From: Archivesica marissinica | Taxonomy: Eukaryota > Mollusca > Bivalvia > Venerida > Vesicomyidae | DNA length: 64,000 nt | NCBI GenBank assembly: GCA_014843695.1 | Contig: CM026390.1 | Location: forward strand, 10,107,416 to 10,171,415 | Reading direction: 5' to 3' | In this document: one piece after another, positions 11,701-26,700 of the stretch | Layout: every line of letters starts with the position of its first letter | Numbering within the stretch: position 1 is the stretch's first letter | The notes under the pieces: generated by a model | What the model saw: the letters and a program-made list of their open reading frames with translations, nothing else | Database searches by the model: none | Told to the model about the DNA's origin: nothing | Program-made: the position numbers and the translations under genes

Positions 11701-14700
11701 CTTTACTCATGAAAATTTACCAATCATTTCTCAATTGTATTAATTTTTGTAAAGATATAAAATATCAAAATTAACAGTGTTATCTGTGCTTTACAGGGAT
11801 AAAGATCCTCTTCCAACCAGCCAATCATACAAATTAGATAGCTGAAGTTTTGTTTTGCCCTCAAACAGTAGCAACATTATTGTCCACTTTCATGGTCAAA
11901 TCAGCAGAAAATCAGATTGTCAACCATGCACATTTGATAAACTACTTTTCACAGAAGATAAGATTAAAATCTTGATCCCTCCTAAAACTGTTATTCACCT
12001 CAATGAGTTTTAAAGAACCCAACGGAAACAAGCTCTTCCCTGGGGAGTGAGGACATAAAATTAAGCTGATTTGAAACATAATCTATACTTGATGTTGACA
12101 CATTGTTGGACAGAAAATCTGCATGGACTGGTATCAGCTGAACAAACAAACAAACTCATTTTTGATAAGGGGCTTGACTGCAGATGGTGCAGGGAGTTTG
12201 AAAAATGAAAAATAAAATTGACAAGAAAAGTTGTGATTTATTTCAATAGAAGCACAAAATGGTGGTGCATTGAGAGCAGATGTTGGGAATATCATAGTGG
12301 AAATCTCATATGGTAGACCAGCACTTGTCAAGAATCAATGTCATGCTAGTGGCATGCTTTCCCAGAAATAATGGATTCCAGTGCTTGGAAATGGGACTTA
12401 ACCAACCAGAATTACAAAAATTACTTTGTTTACTAATTTTATTTAAATTTAATTTCTTTTTAGAAAATAAAAGTTTTACATCTCCAGTTGGTGTTTTTAA
12501 TAAAATCACAGACGATTCTGTGAGGATTTTGAGATGACTCGACCTATAAACCAATCCTGTAAAAAAACTGGATTAACTGAATTCATTATTCTTCCAGTGT
12601 TAACATTTGATAAAAGCTGAAACATTTTTTTGATAGAACACGTTCATTTAATCCCTCCTATTGTCACTCTACGTTTTACGACCTACGCACATGGGGCAAA
12701 GAGATTCCCCAGCCATATATTAATACTATAACTTATTATAAAACGGTGGATGGAATAAATTTTCTATCACTTCTTTTGTCCTTTTCTTTTATTGCCACGA
12801 TTTTAGGAGTGAAATGTTGCAATGCATGATAATGTCATTATTATACTCATCAGGTCCCTAATCCCCTTTAATGCTATATTTAAGATGAATGCGTTTATTT
12901 ATTCAATTAAAGTTTATTGTAGGATTTTCCCCCAAAAAATTTCCTTTAAAATATGGAGTACAATTTTAGTATTCCCATTTGTACGTTCAAACTTATTTTC
13001 GAGGAGGTCCAAGGATTTTAGAGAATTGTAAATATGAGCTGATTGGTGTTTTTAACTATCGTTATTGATTCTAAACAAGATGCTATAAAACATCAGGTCG
13101 TTCACTGGAACAAGCAAGCAGTTGAAATGTATGCATGGTAACGGAATTGAAGTAAAGAAACAATGATCTAGGGGATAGTGTTTTGTTTGGAGATTGTTGT
13201 CTCAATGATTTCGTTCATTAATTTTGTTGGTTTTTAGAGTTGCACAAACAGCTAATGTCACAATGGTAGTTTTGCCAATTATTTTGCTGGTCGGATGATC
13301 CATCATAGCTGTTTTTGGAATATATCAGGTATAGTCACCCACGTGGGTGGGTAGTACCGCCGAACCTTCGGCCTGCAATTTGGCTATCTTCCTCATGAGA
13401 AAGAAATTTGACAACTCTGATGGGATTTGAACCAACAGCCCTGTGAGGCATGCAGAAAGACAAACATCATTCACCATTTGGCAACATAGAGGACACTTAG
13501 CATTTGATAGATATGATGCACACAGGGCAACTCGATAATTTAAACATTTGGCACCTTGCATGCTACATTTCACAGCGGATAAAAATATAATGTGCTTCCT
13601 ATATCTATTTGCTAGAGCATATACAGCCAAACCTGTGTTAGTGGTCACCTCCATTAAGCAGCCAACCTGTGTTAGTGGTCACCTCCATTAAGCAGCCAAC
13701 CTGTGTTAGTAGTCACCTCCATTAAGCAGCCAACCTGTGTTAGTGGTCACCTCCATTAAGCAGCCAACCTGTGTTAGTGGTCACCTCCATTAAGCAGCCA
13801 ACCTGTGTTAGTGGTCACCTCCATTAAGCAGCCAACCTGTGTTAGTGGTCACCTCCATTAAGCAGCCAACCTGTGTTAGTAGTCACCTCCATTAAGCAGC
13901 CAACCTGTGTTAGTAGTCACCTCCATTAAGCAGCCAAACCTGTGTTAGTGGTCACCTCCATTAAGCAGCCAACCTGTGTTAGTGGTCACCTCCATTAAGC
14001 AGCCAACCTGTGTTAGTAGTCACCTCCATTAAGCAGCCAAACTGTGTTAGTAGTCACCTCCATTAAGCAGCCAACCTGTGTTAGTAGTCACCTCCATTAA
14101 GCAGCCAACCTGTGTTAGTAGTCACCTCCATTAAGCAGCCAACCTGTGTTAGTAGTCACCTCCATTAAGCAGCCAACCTGTGTTAGTAGTCACCTCCATT
14201 AAGCAGCCAACCTGTGTTAGTAGTCACCTCCATTAAGCAGCCAACCTGTGTTAGTAGTCACCTCCATTAAGCAGCCAACCTGTGTTAGTGGTCACCTCCA
14301 TTAAGCAGCCAACCTGTGTTAGTGGTCACCTCCATTAAGCAGCCAACCTGTGTTAGTGGTCACCTCCATTAAGCAGCCAACCTGTGTTAGTGGTCACCTC
14401 CATTAAGCAGCCAACCTGTGTTAGTGGTCACCTCCATTAAGCAGCCAACCTGTGTTAGTGGTCACCTCCATTAAGCAGCCAACCTGTGTTAGTAGTCACC
14501 TCCATTAAGCAGCCAACCTGTGTTAGTGGTCACCTCCATTAAGCAGCCAACCTGTGTTAGTAGTCACCTCCATTAAGCAGCCAACCTGTGTTAGTAGTCA
14601 CCTCCATTAAGCAGCCAACCTGTGTTAGTGGTCACCTCCATTAAGCAGCCAACCTGTGTTAGTGGTCACCTCCATTAAGCAGCCAACCTGTGTTAGTGGT

Positions 14701-17700
14701 CACCTCCATTAAGCAGCCAACCTGTATTAGTGGTCACCTCCATTAAGCAGCCAACCTGTGTTAGTGGTCACCTCCATTAAGCAGCCAAACCTGTGTTAGT
14801 GGTCACCTCCATTAAGCAGCCAACCTGTGTTAGTAGTCACCTCCATTAAGCAGCCAACCTGTGTTAGTGGTCACCTCCATTAAGCAGCCAACCTGTGTTA
14901 GTAGTCACCTCCATTAAGCAGCCAAACCTGTGTTAGTAGTCACCTCCATTAAGCAGCCAAACCTGTGTTAGTGGTCACCTCCATTAAGCAGCCAACCTGT
15001 ATTAGTGGTCACCTCCATTAAGCAGCCAAACCTGTGTTAGTAGTCACCTCCATTAAGCAGCCAACCTGTGTTAGTAGTCACCTCCATTAAGCAGCCAAAC
15101 CTGTGTTAGTAGTCACCTCCATTAAGCAGCCAAACCTGTGTTAGTAGTCACCTCCATTAAGCAGCCAACCTGTGTTAGTGGTCACCTCCATTAAGCAGCC
15201 AACCTGTATTAGTGGTCACCTCCATTAAGCAGCCAACCTGTGTTAGTAGTCACCTCCATTAAGCAGCCAAACCTGTGTTAGTGGTCACCTCCATTAAGCA
15301 GCCAACCTGTATTAGTGGTCACCTCCATTAAGCAGCCAAACCTGTGTTAGTAGTCACCTCCATTAAGCAGCCAACCTGTGTTAGTAGTCACCTCCATTAA
15401 GCAGCCAAACCTGTGTTAGTAGTCACCTCCATTAAGCAGCCAAACCTGTGTTAGTAGTCACCTCCATTAAGCAGCCAAACCTGTGTTAGTGGTCACCTCC
15501 ATTAAGCAGCCAACCTGTATTAGTGGTCACCTCCATTAAGCAGCCAACCTGTGTTAGTAGTCACCTCCATTAAGCAGCCAACCTGTATTAGTGGTCACCT
15601 CCATTAAGCAGCCAACCTGTATTAAGCAGCAAGTTTCCAGATTCCCAATTGTTGTTTTGTTATACATTTGACCTCTATTAAGCAACCACTTATACTAAGC
15701 AGTCATTTTCTGTGATTCCCTTGACTGGCTGCTTAACACAGGTTTGACTGTATACTCAACGAAAGGATGTTCCCATGTATGTTTTATGACAAACTAATTA
15801 TGGTCAATACAATAGTTGATACCATAATGGTAATTCCCCATCACATTAATGACCATAAGCATCTGCTTTCCTGTCCAATTTATTTGATTTATGTTAATAC
15901 CACAACAAAAGTTACCACAAACAATTCAACTAATGCGTATTTATGGTAATCGGTCCCCCCTAATGGTGGTCTAATTTCCATGGGTTTTGAATATTTATAC
16001 TACACATTCATAGAAGGCTGTTGTATATCTACATTGTTTTCTGGGGCTGGGCGCTGGTGGTCATATATATTATTGTCAAACGTATTGCAGACTCCATCAC
16101 AAACCCGCCCCCTTCTCAAAACAAAACCCAAACAAAATGTTTAGTCCAGCTCTCAATTTCATATGTTCGACTGCAAGCATGTGATATAATGAAGTCCCAG
16201 TTTATCTGATATTTATTTGTAATTATGTGACATCCTGTAACACATCAACTCCCCCCCTCTCCAACACTCCCTTCTGTGTGGCTGATGGCTGTGAAACATA
16301 GCACAGAAACTAACCATGAAGTAACTTACCAGGAATATACCTGCCACCTTGTTTTGGTGTGAATCTTACAGATGTTTGGCCAAAGGGACTTCTCTTCATA
16401 CCCGTCACCCTCTTTAGACTATCGAAGGCATTTCTCGGGTCATTATAGCTACCTGGCGCAGGTTGCAAGGTCTTCAAAGGTGTAAATCTCTGAAATGAAC
16501 ACATGACAAAATTATTCTCTGCAGTTAGAAATGTTCAAACAATTTTAATAGTTCTTCAACATAAATGATGTCAATGTTATATGTTAGGTGCTCACTGCTA
16601 TTGGGCATCATACCTTCTCACTTTTAGTTTATACAAATTTATTGTAGCTCGATCGCGAAAACGTATTGTAATATGTAGTTTAATCACTCTCGAGACCTCA
16701 TCCCTGATGGAATCCATCGCCATGAGGGTGGGAGAACTGATGGAATCCATCGCAATGAGGGAGGGAGAACTGCTGGAATCCATCGCAATGAGAGAGGGAG
16801 AACTGATGGAATCCACTGCCATGAGGGAGGGAGAACTGATGGAATCCATCGCAATGAGGGAGAACTGATGGAATCCATCGCAATGAGAGAGGGAGAACTG
16901 ATGGAATCCACTGCCATGAGGGAGGGAGAACTGATGGAATCCATCGCAATGAGGGAGAACTGATGGAATCCATCGCAATGAGAGAGGGAGAACTGATGGA
17001 ATCCATCGCAATGAGGGTGGGAGAACTGATGGAATCCATCGCAATGAGGGAGGGAGAACTGCTGGAATCCATCGCAATGAGAGAGGGAGAACTGATGGAA
17101 TCCACTGCCATGAGGGAGGGAGAACTGATGGAATCCATCGCAATGAGGGAGAACTGATGGAATCCATCGCAATGAGAGAGGGAGAACTGATGGAATCCAT
17201 CGCAATGAGAGGGAGAACTGATGGAATCCATCGCCATGATGGAGGGAGAACTGCTGGTATCCATCACAATGAGGGAGGGAGAACTGCTGGTATCCATCAT
17301 CATGAGGGAGGGAGAACTGATGGAATCCATCACAATGAGGGAGAACTGATGGAATCTATCGCCATGAGGAAGGGAGAACTGATGGAATCCATTGCAATGA
17401 GGGAGATCTGATTGATGGAATCCATCACCATGTGGGAGGGAGAACTGATGGAATCCATCGCAATGAGGGAGGGAGAATTGATGGAATACATCGCAATGAG
17501 AGAGGGGGAACTGATGGAATCCATCGCAATGAGGGAGGGAGAACTGATGGAATCCATCGCAATGAGGGAGGGAGAACTGATGGAATCCATTGCAATGCGA
17601 GAGGGAGAACTGATGGAATCCATCGCAATGAGAGAGGGAGAACTGCTGGAATCCATCGCAATGAGGGAGAACTGATGGAATCCATCGCAATGAGGGAGGG

Positions 17701-20700
17701 AGAACTGATGGAATCCATCGCAATGAGGGAGGGAGAACTGATGGAATCCATCGCAATGAGGGAGGGAGAACTGATGGAATCTATCGCAATGAAGGAGGGA
17801 GGAGAGGCCGTGTGGAATTAAGTGTCTTGCTTGCCTAAGGACATCACCACAGTGGTTCTCACTTTTGCCGAGGCATAAGTGGCAGTTTCTAGTACAAGCA
17901 GTCCACAGTTATTTGTGCATGCTGATATTCCCAAACCTCACCATCTTTAATGGGGGGATACCTCTAAGATGTACTAAATATTGACCTAAAACAATTAACA
18001 GACAAAATAAACACACTGTCGTCACAATTTTGTTTTATTAAATTAATAATTAGCCCAACTACGATGTTGAAGAAATAATTTATTTAATAAAATAGAAGTG
18101 TGGTGCCAGTACAGAGGGTCTACTTTCAAATAATGTATTTGGTTTAACCCATTCAACCCCAGGTATCTGACATGGACTGGTGCATGCTATTTTTAGACCA
18201 ATAAATTAATAAGAAAATTACCTTTGGACCAGTTCATTTATCAAAATGGGTAATTTTATATAAAAATAGTAATAATTATTACTGGCAAAAAAGTGCAGAT
18301 CCTGATGAGACGGCTCATCACGAGCCGGCTCATCTGGATCTACACTTTTCATAAGCCTATTTAGAGGCCTGTGGTGTTGAAAGGGTTAAACAGTGTTTAT
18401 TGCATCACATATAACTGGACTGGTAATCCAGGAATCGCAAGTTCGATCCCCCGTCTGACCCTAATAAAATTATCTTTCAGATGGGATGTTAAACCGAGGT
18501 CTCGTGTCGGTGCTTTACACCATGCACGTAAAAGAACCAGAGGAGACTCTGGAATGGGTCTTTGTCTGTATCATTGCACTATCCTCCTAAAATCTAAAAT
18601 GACTAATCTCGTCAGGAGGCGTCGCTCATATGTGTAATCAGTAGCGATGATAAATAAACGTAAAACACACACATATACAACGACATACATAATGTAAAGG
18701 ATCAAGTAGGAAGCTAAAACTAGCTTTTATAAAAACCTTTTCCTTAAATAATGTATTTGTGATGATCTTAGATGTTTCAATGTCACAAGTTAATCTCTTA
18801 CTGTTGCTTGAGGTGAAACAGAGCAACATTTCCTCACCCCACCCCAGTCCATTTCAAAATTAATGTTCTCTATAAAGGGGTCTTTTGCTAACTAGACCTA
18901 AACAGACATATCCTCTCAGTTCTTCCCAACATTACATGTTCCGGTACCTCAAGGTTGCCGGTAGCAATGATACGTTTGGTTCATATAGGTACATCAAGGT
19001 TGCAGACAATGATAGGTTTGGTTCATATCGGTACGTCAAGGTTGCCAGTAGCAATGATATGTTTGGTTCATATCAGTACATCAAGGTTGCAAACAATGAT
19101 ACGTTTGGTTCATATCGGTACGTCAAGGTTGCCGGTAGCAATGATATGTTTGGTTCATATCAGTACATCAAGGTTGCAAACAATGATACGTTTGGTTCAT
19201 ATCGGTATGTCAAGGTTGCAAACAATGATATGTTTGGTTCATATCGGTACATCAAGGTTGCAGACAATGATACGTTTGGTTCATATCGGTATGTCAAGGT
19301 TGCAGACAATGATATGTTTGGTTCATATCAATATGTCAAGGTTGCAGACAATGATACGTTTGGTTCATATCGGTATGTCAAGGTTGCAAACAATGATACG
19401 TTTGGTTCATATCGGTACGTCAAGGTTGCCGGTAGCAATGATGTTTGGTTCATATCGGTACGTCAAGGTTGCAGACAATGATATGTTTGGTTCATATCGG
19501 TACGTCAAGGTTGCAGACAATGATATGTTTGGTTCATATCGGTATGTCAAGGTTGCAAACAATGATACGTTTGGTTCTTATTGGTACGTCAAGGTTGCAA
19601 ACAATGATATGTTTGGTTCATATTGGTACGTCAAGGTTGCAAACAATGATATGTTTGGTTCTTATTGGTACGTCAAGGTTGCAGACAATGATACGTTTGG
19701 TTCATAATCAAGGTTGCAGACAATGATATGTTTGGTTCATATCGGTATGTCAAGGTTGCAAACAATGATACGTTTGGTTCATATCGGTATGTCAAGGTTG
19801 CAAACAATGATATGTTTGGTTCATATCGGTATGTCAAGGTTGCAAACAATGATATGTTTGGTTCATATCGGTATGTCAAGGTTGCAAACAATGATATGTT
19901 TGGTTCATATCGGTACGTCAAGGTTGCAAACAATGATATGTTTGGTTCATATCGGTATGTCAAGGTTGCAAACAATGATATGTTTGGTTCATATTGATAC
20001 GTCAAGGTTGCAGACAAAGATACGTTTGGTTCATATCGGTACGTCAAGGTTGCAAACAATGATATGTTTGGTTCATATTGGTATGTCAAGGTTGCAAACA
20101 ATGATACGTTTGGTTCATATCGGTACGTCAAGGTTGCAGACAATGATATGTTTGGTTCATATTGGTACGTCAAGGTTGCAAACAATGATACGTTTGGTTC
20201 ATATCGGTATGTCAAGGTTGCAGACAATGATATGTTTGGTTCTTATTGGTACGTCAAGGTTGCAGACAATGATATGTTTGGTTCATATCAGTATGTCAAG
20301 GTTGCAGACAATGATATGTTTGGTTCATATCGGTACGTCAAGGTTGCATACAATGATATGTTTGGTTCATATCAGTATGTCAAGGTTGCAGACAATGATA
20401 TGTTTGGTTCATATCGGTACGTCAAGGTTGCAGACAATGATATGTTTGGTTCATATCGGTACGTCAAGGTTGCAGACAATGATATGTTTGGTTCATATCG
20501 GTATGTCAAGGTTGCAAACAATGATACGTTTGGTTCTTATTGGTATGTCAAGGTTGCAAACAATGATACGCTTGGTTCATATCGGTACATCAAGGTTGCA
20601 GACAATGATATGTTTGGTTCTTATTGGTATGTCAAGGTTGCAAACAATGATACGCTTGGTTCATATCGGTACATCAAGGTTGCAGACAATGATATGTTTG

Positions 20701-23700
20701 GTTCTTATTGGTATGTCAAGGTTGCAGACAATGATATGTTTGGTTCATATCGGTATGTTAAGGTTGCAAACAATGATATGTTTGGTTCATATCGATACAT
20801 CAAGGTTGCAAACAATGATATGTTTGGTTCTTATTGGTATGTCAAGGTTGCAAACAATGATATGTGTGGTTCATATCAGTATGTCAAGGTTGCAAACAAT
20901 GATATGTTTGGTTCATATTGGTACGTCAAGGTTGCAAACAATGATATGTTTGGTTCATATTGGTATGTCAAGGTTGCAGACAATGATATGTTTGGTTCAT
21001 ATCGGTACATCAAGGTTGCAAACAATGATATGTTTGGTTCATATCGGTACGTCAAGGTTGCAGACAATGATACGTTTGGTTCATATCGGTACGTCAAGGT
21101 TGCAAACAATGATACGTTTGGTTCATATCGGTATGTCAAGGTTGCAGACAATGATATGTTTGGTTCATATCGGTACGTCAAGGTTGCAAACAATACCAAC
21201 TTACTTTTGCTTGAGACATAAATGGCGGATGTTCCACTTCAATACCTTCAGTGTTGACCTTAGGAGGCTCAGGGTCAAATGTGCCCTTGATATCATACTT
21301 TCCTGGTCCAGGTATACCCTAAAAAGGTCAAATGTCAAGGGCATTAGCAAAAGGTCAACAAAACAAATACATCAAGACAGTTAAACACACTTGATAAAAT
21401 AATGCTCTCAACATTTTAACACTTCTGCTGAATGTTCATACTGGAATGATCCATCAATGATTTTAAGCAGTGAATCTGCCAAAACAAATTGGGAAATATC
21501 AGTATTTTCTCCCCAATTATAGGAATGATACCAGATGCAGTGAAATGGGAACATTTGGACATTTTCTCAAATTTAGAAATACGCATTGTAAAATTGCCAA
21601 GAATTGTATATAATGTATCGAAATATAAATTCTAGTAAAGTGAACCTCATTATTTTACCTGTACACAGCCCTCTAGAGTGTAATACCTTATCATAACCAA
21701 CTTGTTTTTATTATTTTGATCCAATTTTTTGGAAAGATCGATATAGTATTTAGACCGGAAACGATACATTCGGGAGGGGTAGACTTTAATAAGAGCAACC
21801 AGAGCATGTCATAAACCCGTAACCTGCCAATCACGACTAAAGTCGCTTTTGCAAACAGAACGTACCGTTTGATCAGGCTCTATGCCGTTATCTATTCGGA
21901 TAGTGGAGCTAAATCACTTGTCTGAATAGCAAACACCATAGATCCTGATCAAACGTGGAATTGATGCGCGGCTGATCTGAATCTATGTTGTTTGCATGTA
22001 CATTCCGTCCAATTTATTCAGACATGTTACGGGTCAACAGCTGGTAAAATCATGTGGCATCTCATCTGGATCAACACTTCTTGCTTTGTGGCTTTAGGAG
22101 GGCAATGGTTAACCCGTAACCTGCCAATCACGACTAAAGTCGCTTTTGCAAACAGCATAAAGCCAGATCAGACAGCATGTGCCATCTGATCAGGCTCTAT
22201 GCTGTTTCCTATTTTGGATAGTGGAGCTAATGTTCGCGTTACTCCACGGCAGATCTGGATCTATGTTGTTTGCACATTCAGTCCAATTTATTCAGGCAGG
22301 TTATGGGTCAACAGCTGGCAAAATCATGTGGCATCTAGGCTGGATTCACACTTCTTGCTTTATTACTTTAGGAGGGCAATGGTTAAATTCATTAAACTTC
22401 ACTACCGAAATCCTTACTTCAACAGTTCACGGAAACTAGTAGATTTCATACACAATTGCTTGGAATATCTGCTGAACACATGGTAACAAAACCAAATTAC
22501 AATTCACCAGATATAAACAAATCTATTGGGGAAAGAAATTAACATCTCAAGTCCACATAAACATAGTGACTTGGGAGCATTAGATCAATTACCTCTGACA
22601 ACGACTGATCACAATTTAAGACATTAGGTAATATCAACATGGAATATAATTATCAAACAGAAAACATTTGTATTTGTATGCAGCCATTAAACCTAAGAGG
22701 CCCACTTGAAAAGATATTATATGTTTTAAATGAAGCATTTAGAACTATCAGTAATACAAGTGCACTGTGATTGTTTGGAATAGTTAAGAATATGATCCTT
22801 AGAAAAATGCCATGATGTATGTAATCATTCTATGATTACATCAAGAAATAATGTAAAACTTATTCACTAGTTTAAAAACATTTAAATTTTCTGAGGACAA
22901 TCTAGGAAACTGACATGTTACGTCTTTGTCTTAAATTCTCTGAGTTGGATGTTTATAACTAACCAAATTGCCATATCACAAATCAAAACAAATACATCTG
23001 AAGCAGTCACATAGCTTATGATCATTCTGATTAATCATTTTTATTTGATCTTGATTACGATACAAGTTCTTGAAGCTTTAGACCAACAGCCGTAAATATC
23101 TCATTCCTGATTGAATCCATTACCATTGGGGCAGAGAGAAGAGGCAATGTGGATTTAGTGTCGTGGCAGGGATTAAACTTGAACTCAGAACCTATCAGTT
23201 ACGGGGACATCATATCCATTACACAACAGAGGCTTCACGAGGATAAGAAGATCATAGGAACCCAGATGGGTATAACAGAAGAGGTGCTGCAAAATAACAG
23301 TTTAAACTGTCTGTGGAAATTGAGCGTAAGAAGCTAAATGTTCTTGTGTTTGTTCCACCAGTGCTGCAGCAATATATACATATATACATGCCATATCTCA
23401 TGGAGTAAGACAATTCCTCACAGTCTCACGTTTTTGAAAAACTAAAAAAATAAATGTATGACCATTTTCAGAAAATCCGCAATAATTCGGACTTTAAAGT
23501 CTGTGAGTACCGATTCAGTCATTAGCGGTGTCATAGTTGTCGGAAGTAATCTATCTATATTCAGAGTGTGTGTTTTACATTTATTTTTTTACAGACGGAT
23601 CTCATCTGTAGTCCAGTGGTAACGCGTTTGACTGGTAATCCAGGGATCGCAGGTTCGATCCCCCGTCTGACCCTAATAAAATTAACAGTCTTTCAGATGG

Positions 23701-26700
23701 GACGTTAAACCGAGGTCTCGTGAACATAAAACCACCACCTACGTTTATTTATCGTCACTGAAAAGATTACCGGTAGTCATTTTAGAGTTTTGGAGGATAG
23801 TGCAATGATACAGACAGAGACCCATTCCAGAGTTTCCTCTGGTTCTTTTACGTGCATGGTGTACAGCACCGACATGAGACCCCGGTTTAACGTCCCATCT
23901 GAAAGACTGTTACGGTCAGACTTTCCATGTATAATTAATTGGTCGAGGCGACAATGATTCGGGATTAGTATGAAGGTAAGTGGGTAGATTTGATTGGTTA
24001 CCTGCTAATCTCATTGAATCACTTTGTTTTCGTTAATCGTTGTGTTTGGTGCTATAATAAATGGGTGGGGTAGTGGTGATCATTAAATTAATTAAGCATT
24101 GCAAAACCAATGTCTGTTCGTCTTTGAACACACACATTATATTACAAAGTGTGATTATGTCTAATTAATAACAGTAGCCGTAACCATTGACGAGTTGTTG
24201 AAAACCTCTACGATTATATTTAACTGACATGCAGTATAAACAAAATCTGCTTTCTGACCAACAATTTCTCTATTTTCCATTTAATTTGAGAATCAGTAGC
24301 TGTCTTCATTTCTTTAGTTATGAATTATGTTTACATATTCCCACATGATTGAGAAGGGCAGAGGGGGGGGAGAGAAAGTTTACACTGTATTTTTATAATA
24401 TATTACTGATTGTATATATGTAACTCTATACAACAAATAATCATTACTGCGCAATTGTTAATCCAACACAACACAAAACTAATTCGAAACAACTAACTAG
24501 ATATTTTAAATTTATTTTTCGTGTTCCATTGCATCAACTTGTCACAGTAAAGGTGATGTGTTGTATAGGGCTGCATAGGGTGTAGACAAGGCACATTCAT
24601 CTGCACTGCATGTTTGTCAAGAACGTTCTGCACTGTCTCATCGGCAAATAGCTCAATTAAACTGCTAATATAAACATGCATACACAGCTGGCTCTGCTGA
24701 AGGACATATCCCAAATACAAGTAGAAACAGAATTGAAACTATGCAAAATACATAATATTTTTATTTTATGACATACATAGTTTTCATATGTTAACAATAT
24801 ACATAGCACTGAATGAATACATAGTCTATATATCTAATGATAACATGCTTACATTTATTTTTGAGTATGTCTCTACATAATCAATACACAGTCAAAATGT
24901 ATATATACTGATTTAAAAAACGAAAAAGTATCCATCTGTATTTTACAAAAATAACTAAATTTTTAATGCACACTTATATATATTCGTGTATATTATGTTA
25001 TTTTAGAATAAAACAGCTGGAAACTGAGTTCTGAAAATGTTACTGCCATGTAAAACAAATGAAATTATTCAAATCAATTTTAGTTTAAACTTTATTTATT
25101 TTACAACGATTGCAAGGCAAATTTTAACAACTTATATCAATCACTCTCGTTGGCGCGGATGACAGCATAAATGTGGTCAATCGTGTGCGAGGAAACCGGA
25201 GTACCAGGAGAACATCCATCTGTCCGATCTTGCGACCACCGTACCATCTCACATACTTCCCGGTCCGAGGAGCGAACTCAGGTTGCATTGGTGAGAAGCG
25301 AGCGCACTAACCAATGCGCTAATCGGACAGACAAACCAATCTGAAGTAATGCCATTCATTATCAACCATTTCCCACCTTCCTCATTTGCTAAAAGAAGCC
25401 TTAATTTATTTTGACTAAACTAAAATTATAAAAGAATATTACGAGAACAAACTTCAAGGACCTTTTGTAACTTTTCAAGGAGAGTTCCTGAATAAAAACA
25501 CCATATTTTTCGCATGGCGAGTTCTTTCATACAGTATGAAATGTAGAAATCCGAAACATTCCTAATCGGTGCCAACTATGCCATCCATGTCCATGATTCT
25601 CCGTACCAAGCCATCCAAAACATAATATACCTTCATACCAAGCCATCCAAAACATAATATACCTTCGTACCGAGCCATCCAAAACATAATATACCTTTGT
25701 ACCGAGCCATCCAAAACATAATATACCTTTGTACCGAGCCATCCAAAACATAATATACCTTTGTACCGAGCCATCCAAAACATAATATACCTTCGTACCG
25801 AGCCATCCAAAACATAATATACCTTTGTACCGAGCCATCAAAACATAATATACCTTTGTACTGAGCCATCCAAAACATAATATACCTTCGTACCGAGCCA
25901 TCCAAAACATAATATCCTTCGTACCGAGCCATCCAAAACATAATATACCTTTGTACCGAGCCATCCAAAACATAATATACCTTCGTACCGAGCCATCCAA
26001 AACATAATATACCTTTGTACCGAGCCATCCAAAACATAATATACCTTTGTACCGAGCCATCCAAAACATAATATACCTTCATACCGAGCCATCCAAAACA
26101 TAATATACCTTCGTACCGAGCCATCCAAAACATATATACCTTCGTACCGAGCCATCCAAACATAATATACCTTCGTACCGAGCCATCCAAACATAATATA
26201 CCATCGTACCGAGCCATCCAAAACATAATATACCTTTGTACCGAGCCATCCAAACATATTATACCTTTGTACCGAGCCATCCAAAAATAATATACCTTTG
26301 TACCGAGCCATCCAAAACATAATATACCTTTGTACCGAGCCATCCAAAACATAATATACCTTTGTACCGAGCCGTCCAAAACATAATATACCTTCGTACC
26401 GAGCCGTCCAAAACATAATATACCTTTGTACCGAGCCATCCAAAACATAATATACCTTCGTACTGAGCCATCCAAAACATAATATACCTTCGTACCGAGC
26501 CATCCAAAACATAATATACCTTCGTACCGAGCCATCCAAACATAATATACCTTCGTACCGAGCCATCCAAAACATAATATACCTTTGTACTGAGCCATCC
26601 AAAACATATATACCTTCGTACCGAGCCATCCAAAACATAATATACCTTCGTACCGAGCCATCCAAAACATAATATACCTTCGTACCGAGCCATCCAAAAC

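Noticed and set aside
16698..17756. Minus-strand ORFs of up to 352 codons (RWIPSVLPPS repeats)
   Set aside because: They are the 33-bp SINE-derived minisatellite only. The frame changes with each 29-bp unit.
18290..18350. Stem-loop terminator or regulatory hairpin
   Set aside because: The palindrome is the core of P1 MITEs and recurs in every copy.
19714..21384. 556-codon plus-strand ORF
   Set aside because: It is the 42-bp array read in frame, and it runs antisense through STPG2 exon 6.
23592..23665. Functional tRNA gene
   Set aside because: The tRNA-like head with a GTTCGATCCC B box is followed by the same SINE body in five other copies. The other tRNA-like heads (4790, 6690, 7000, 25320, 27890, 40970, 55100) are likewise SINE heads.
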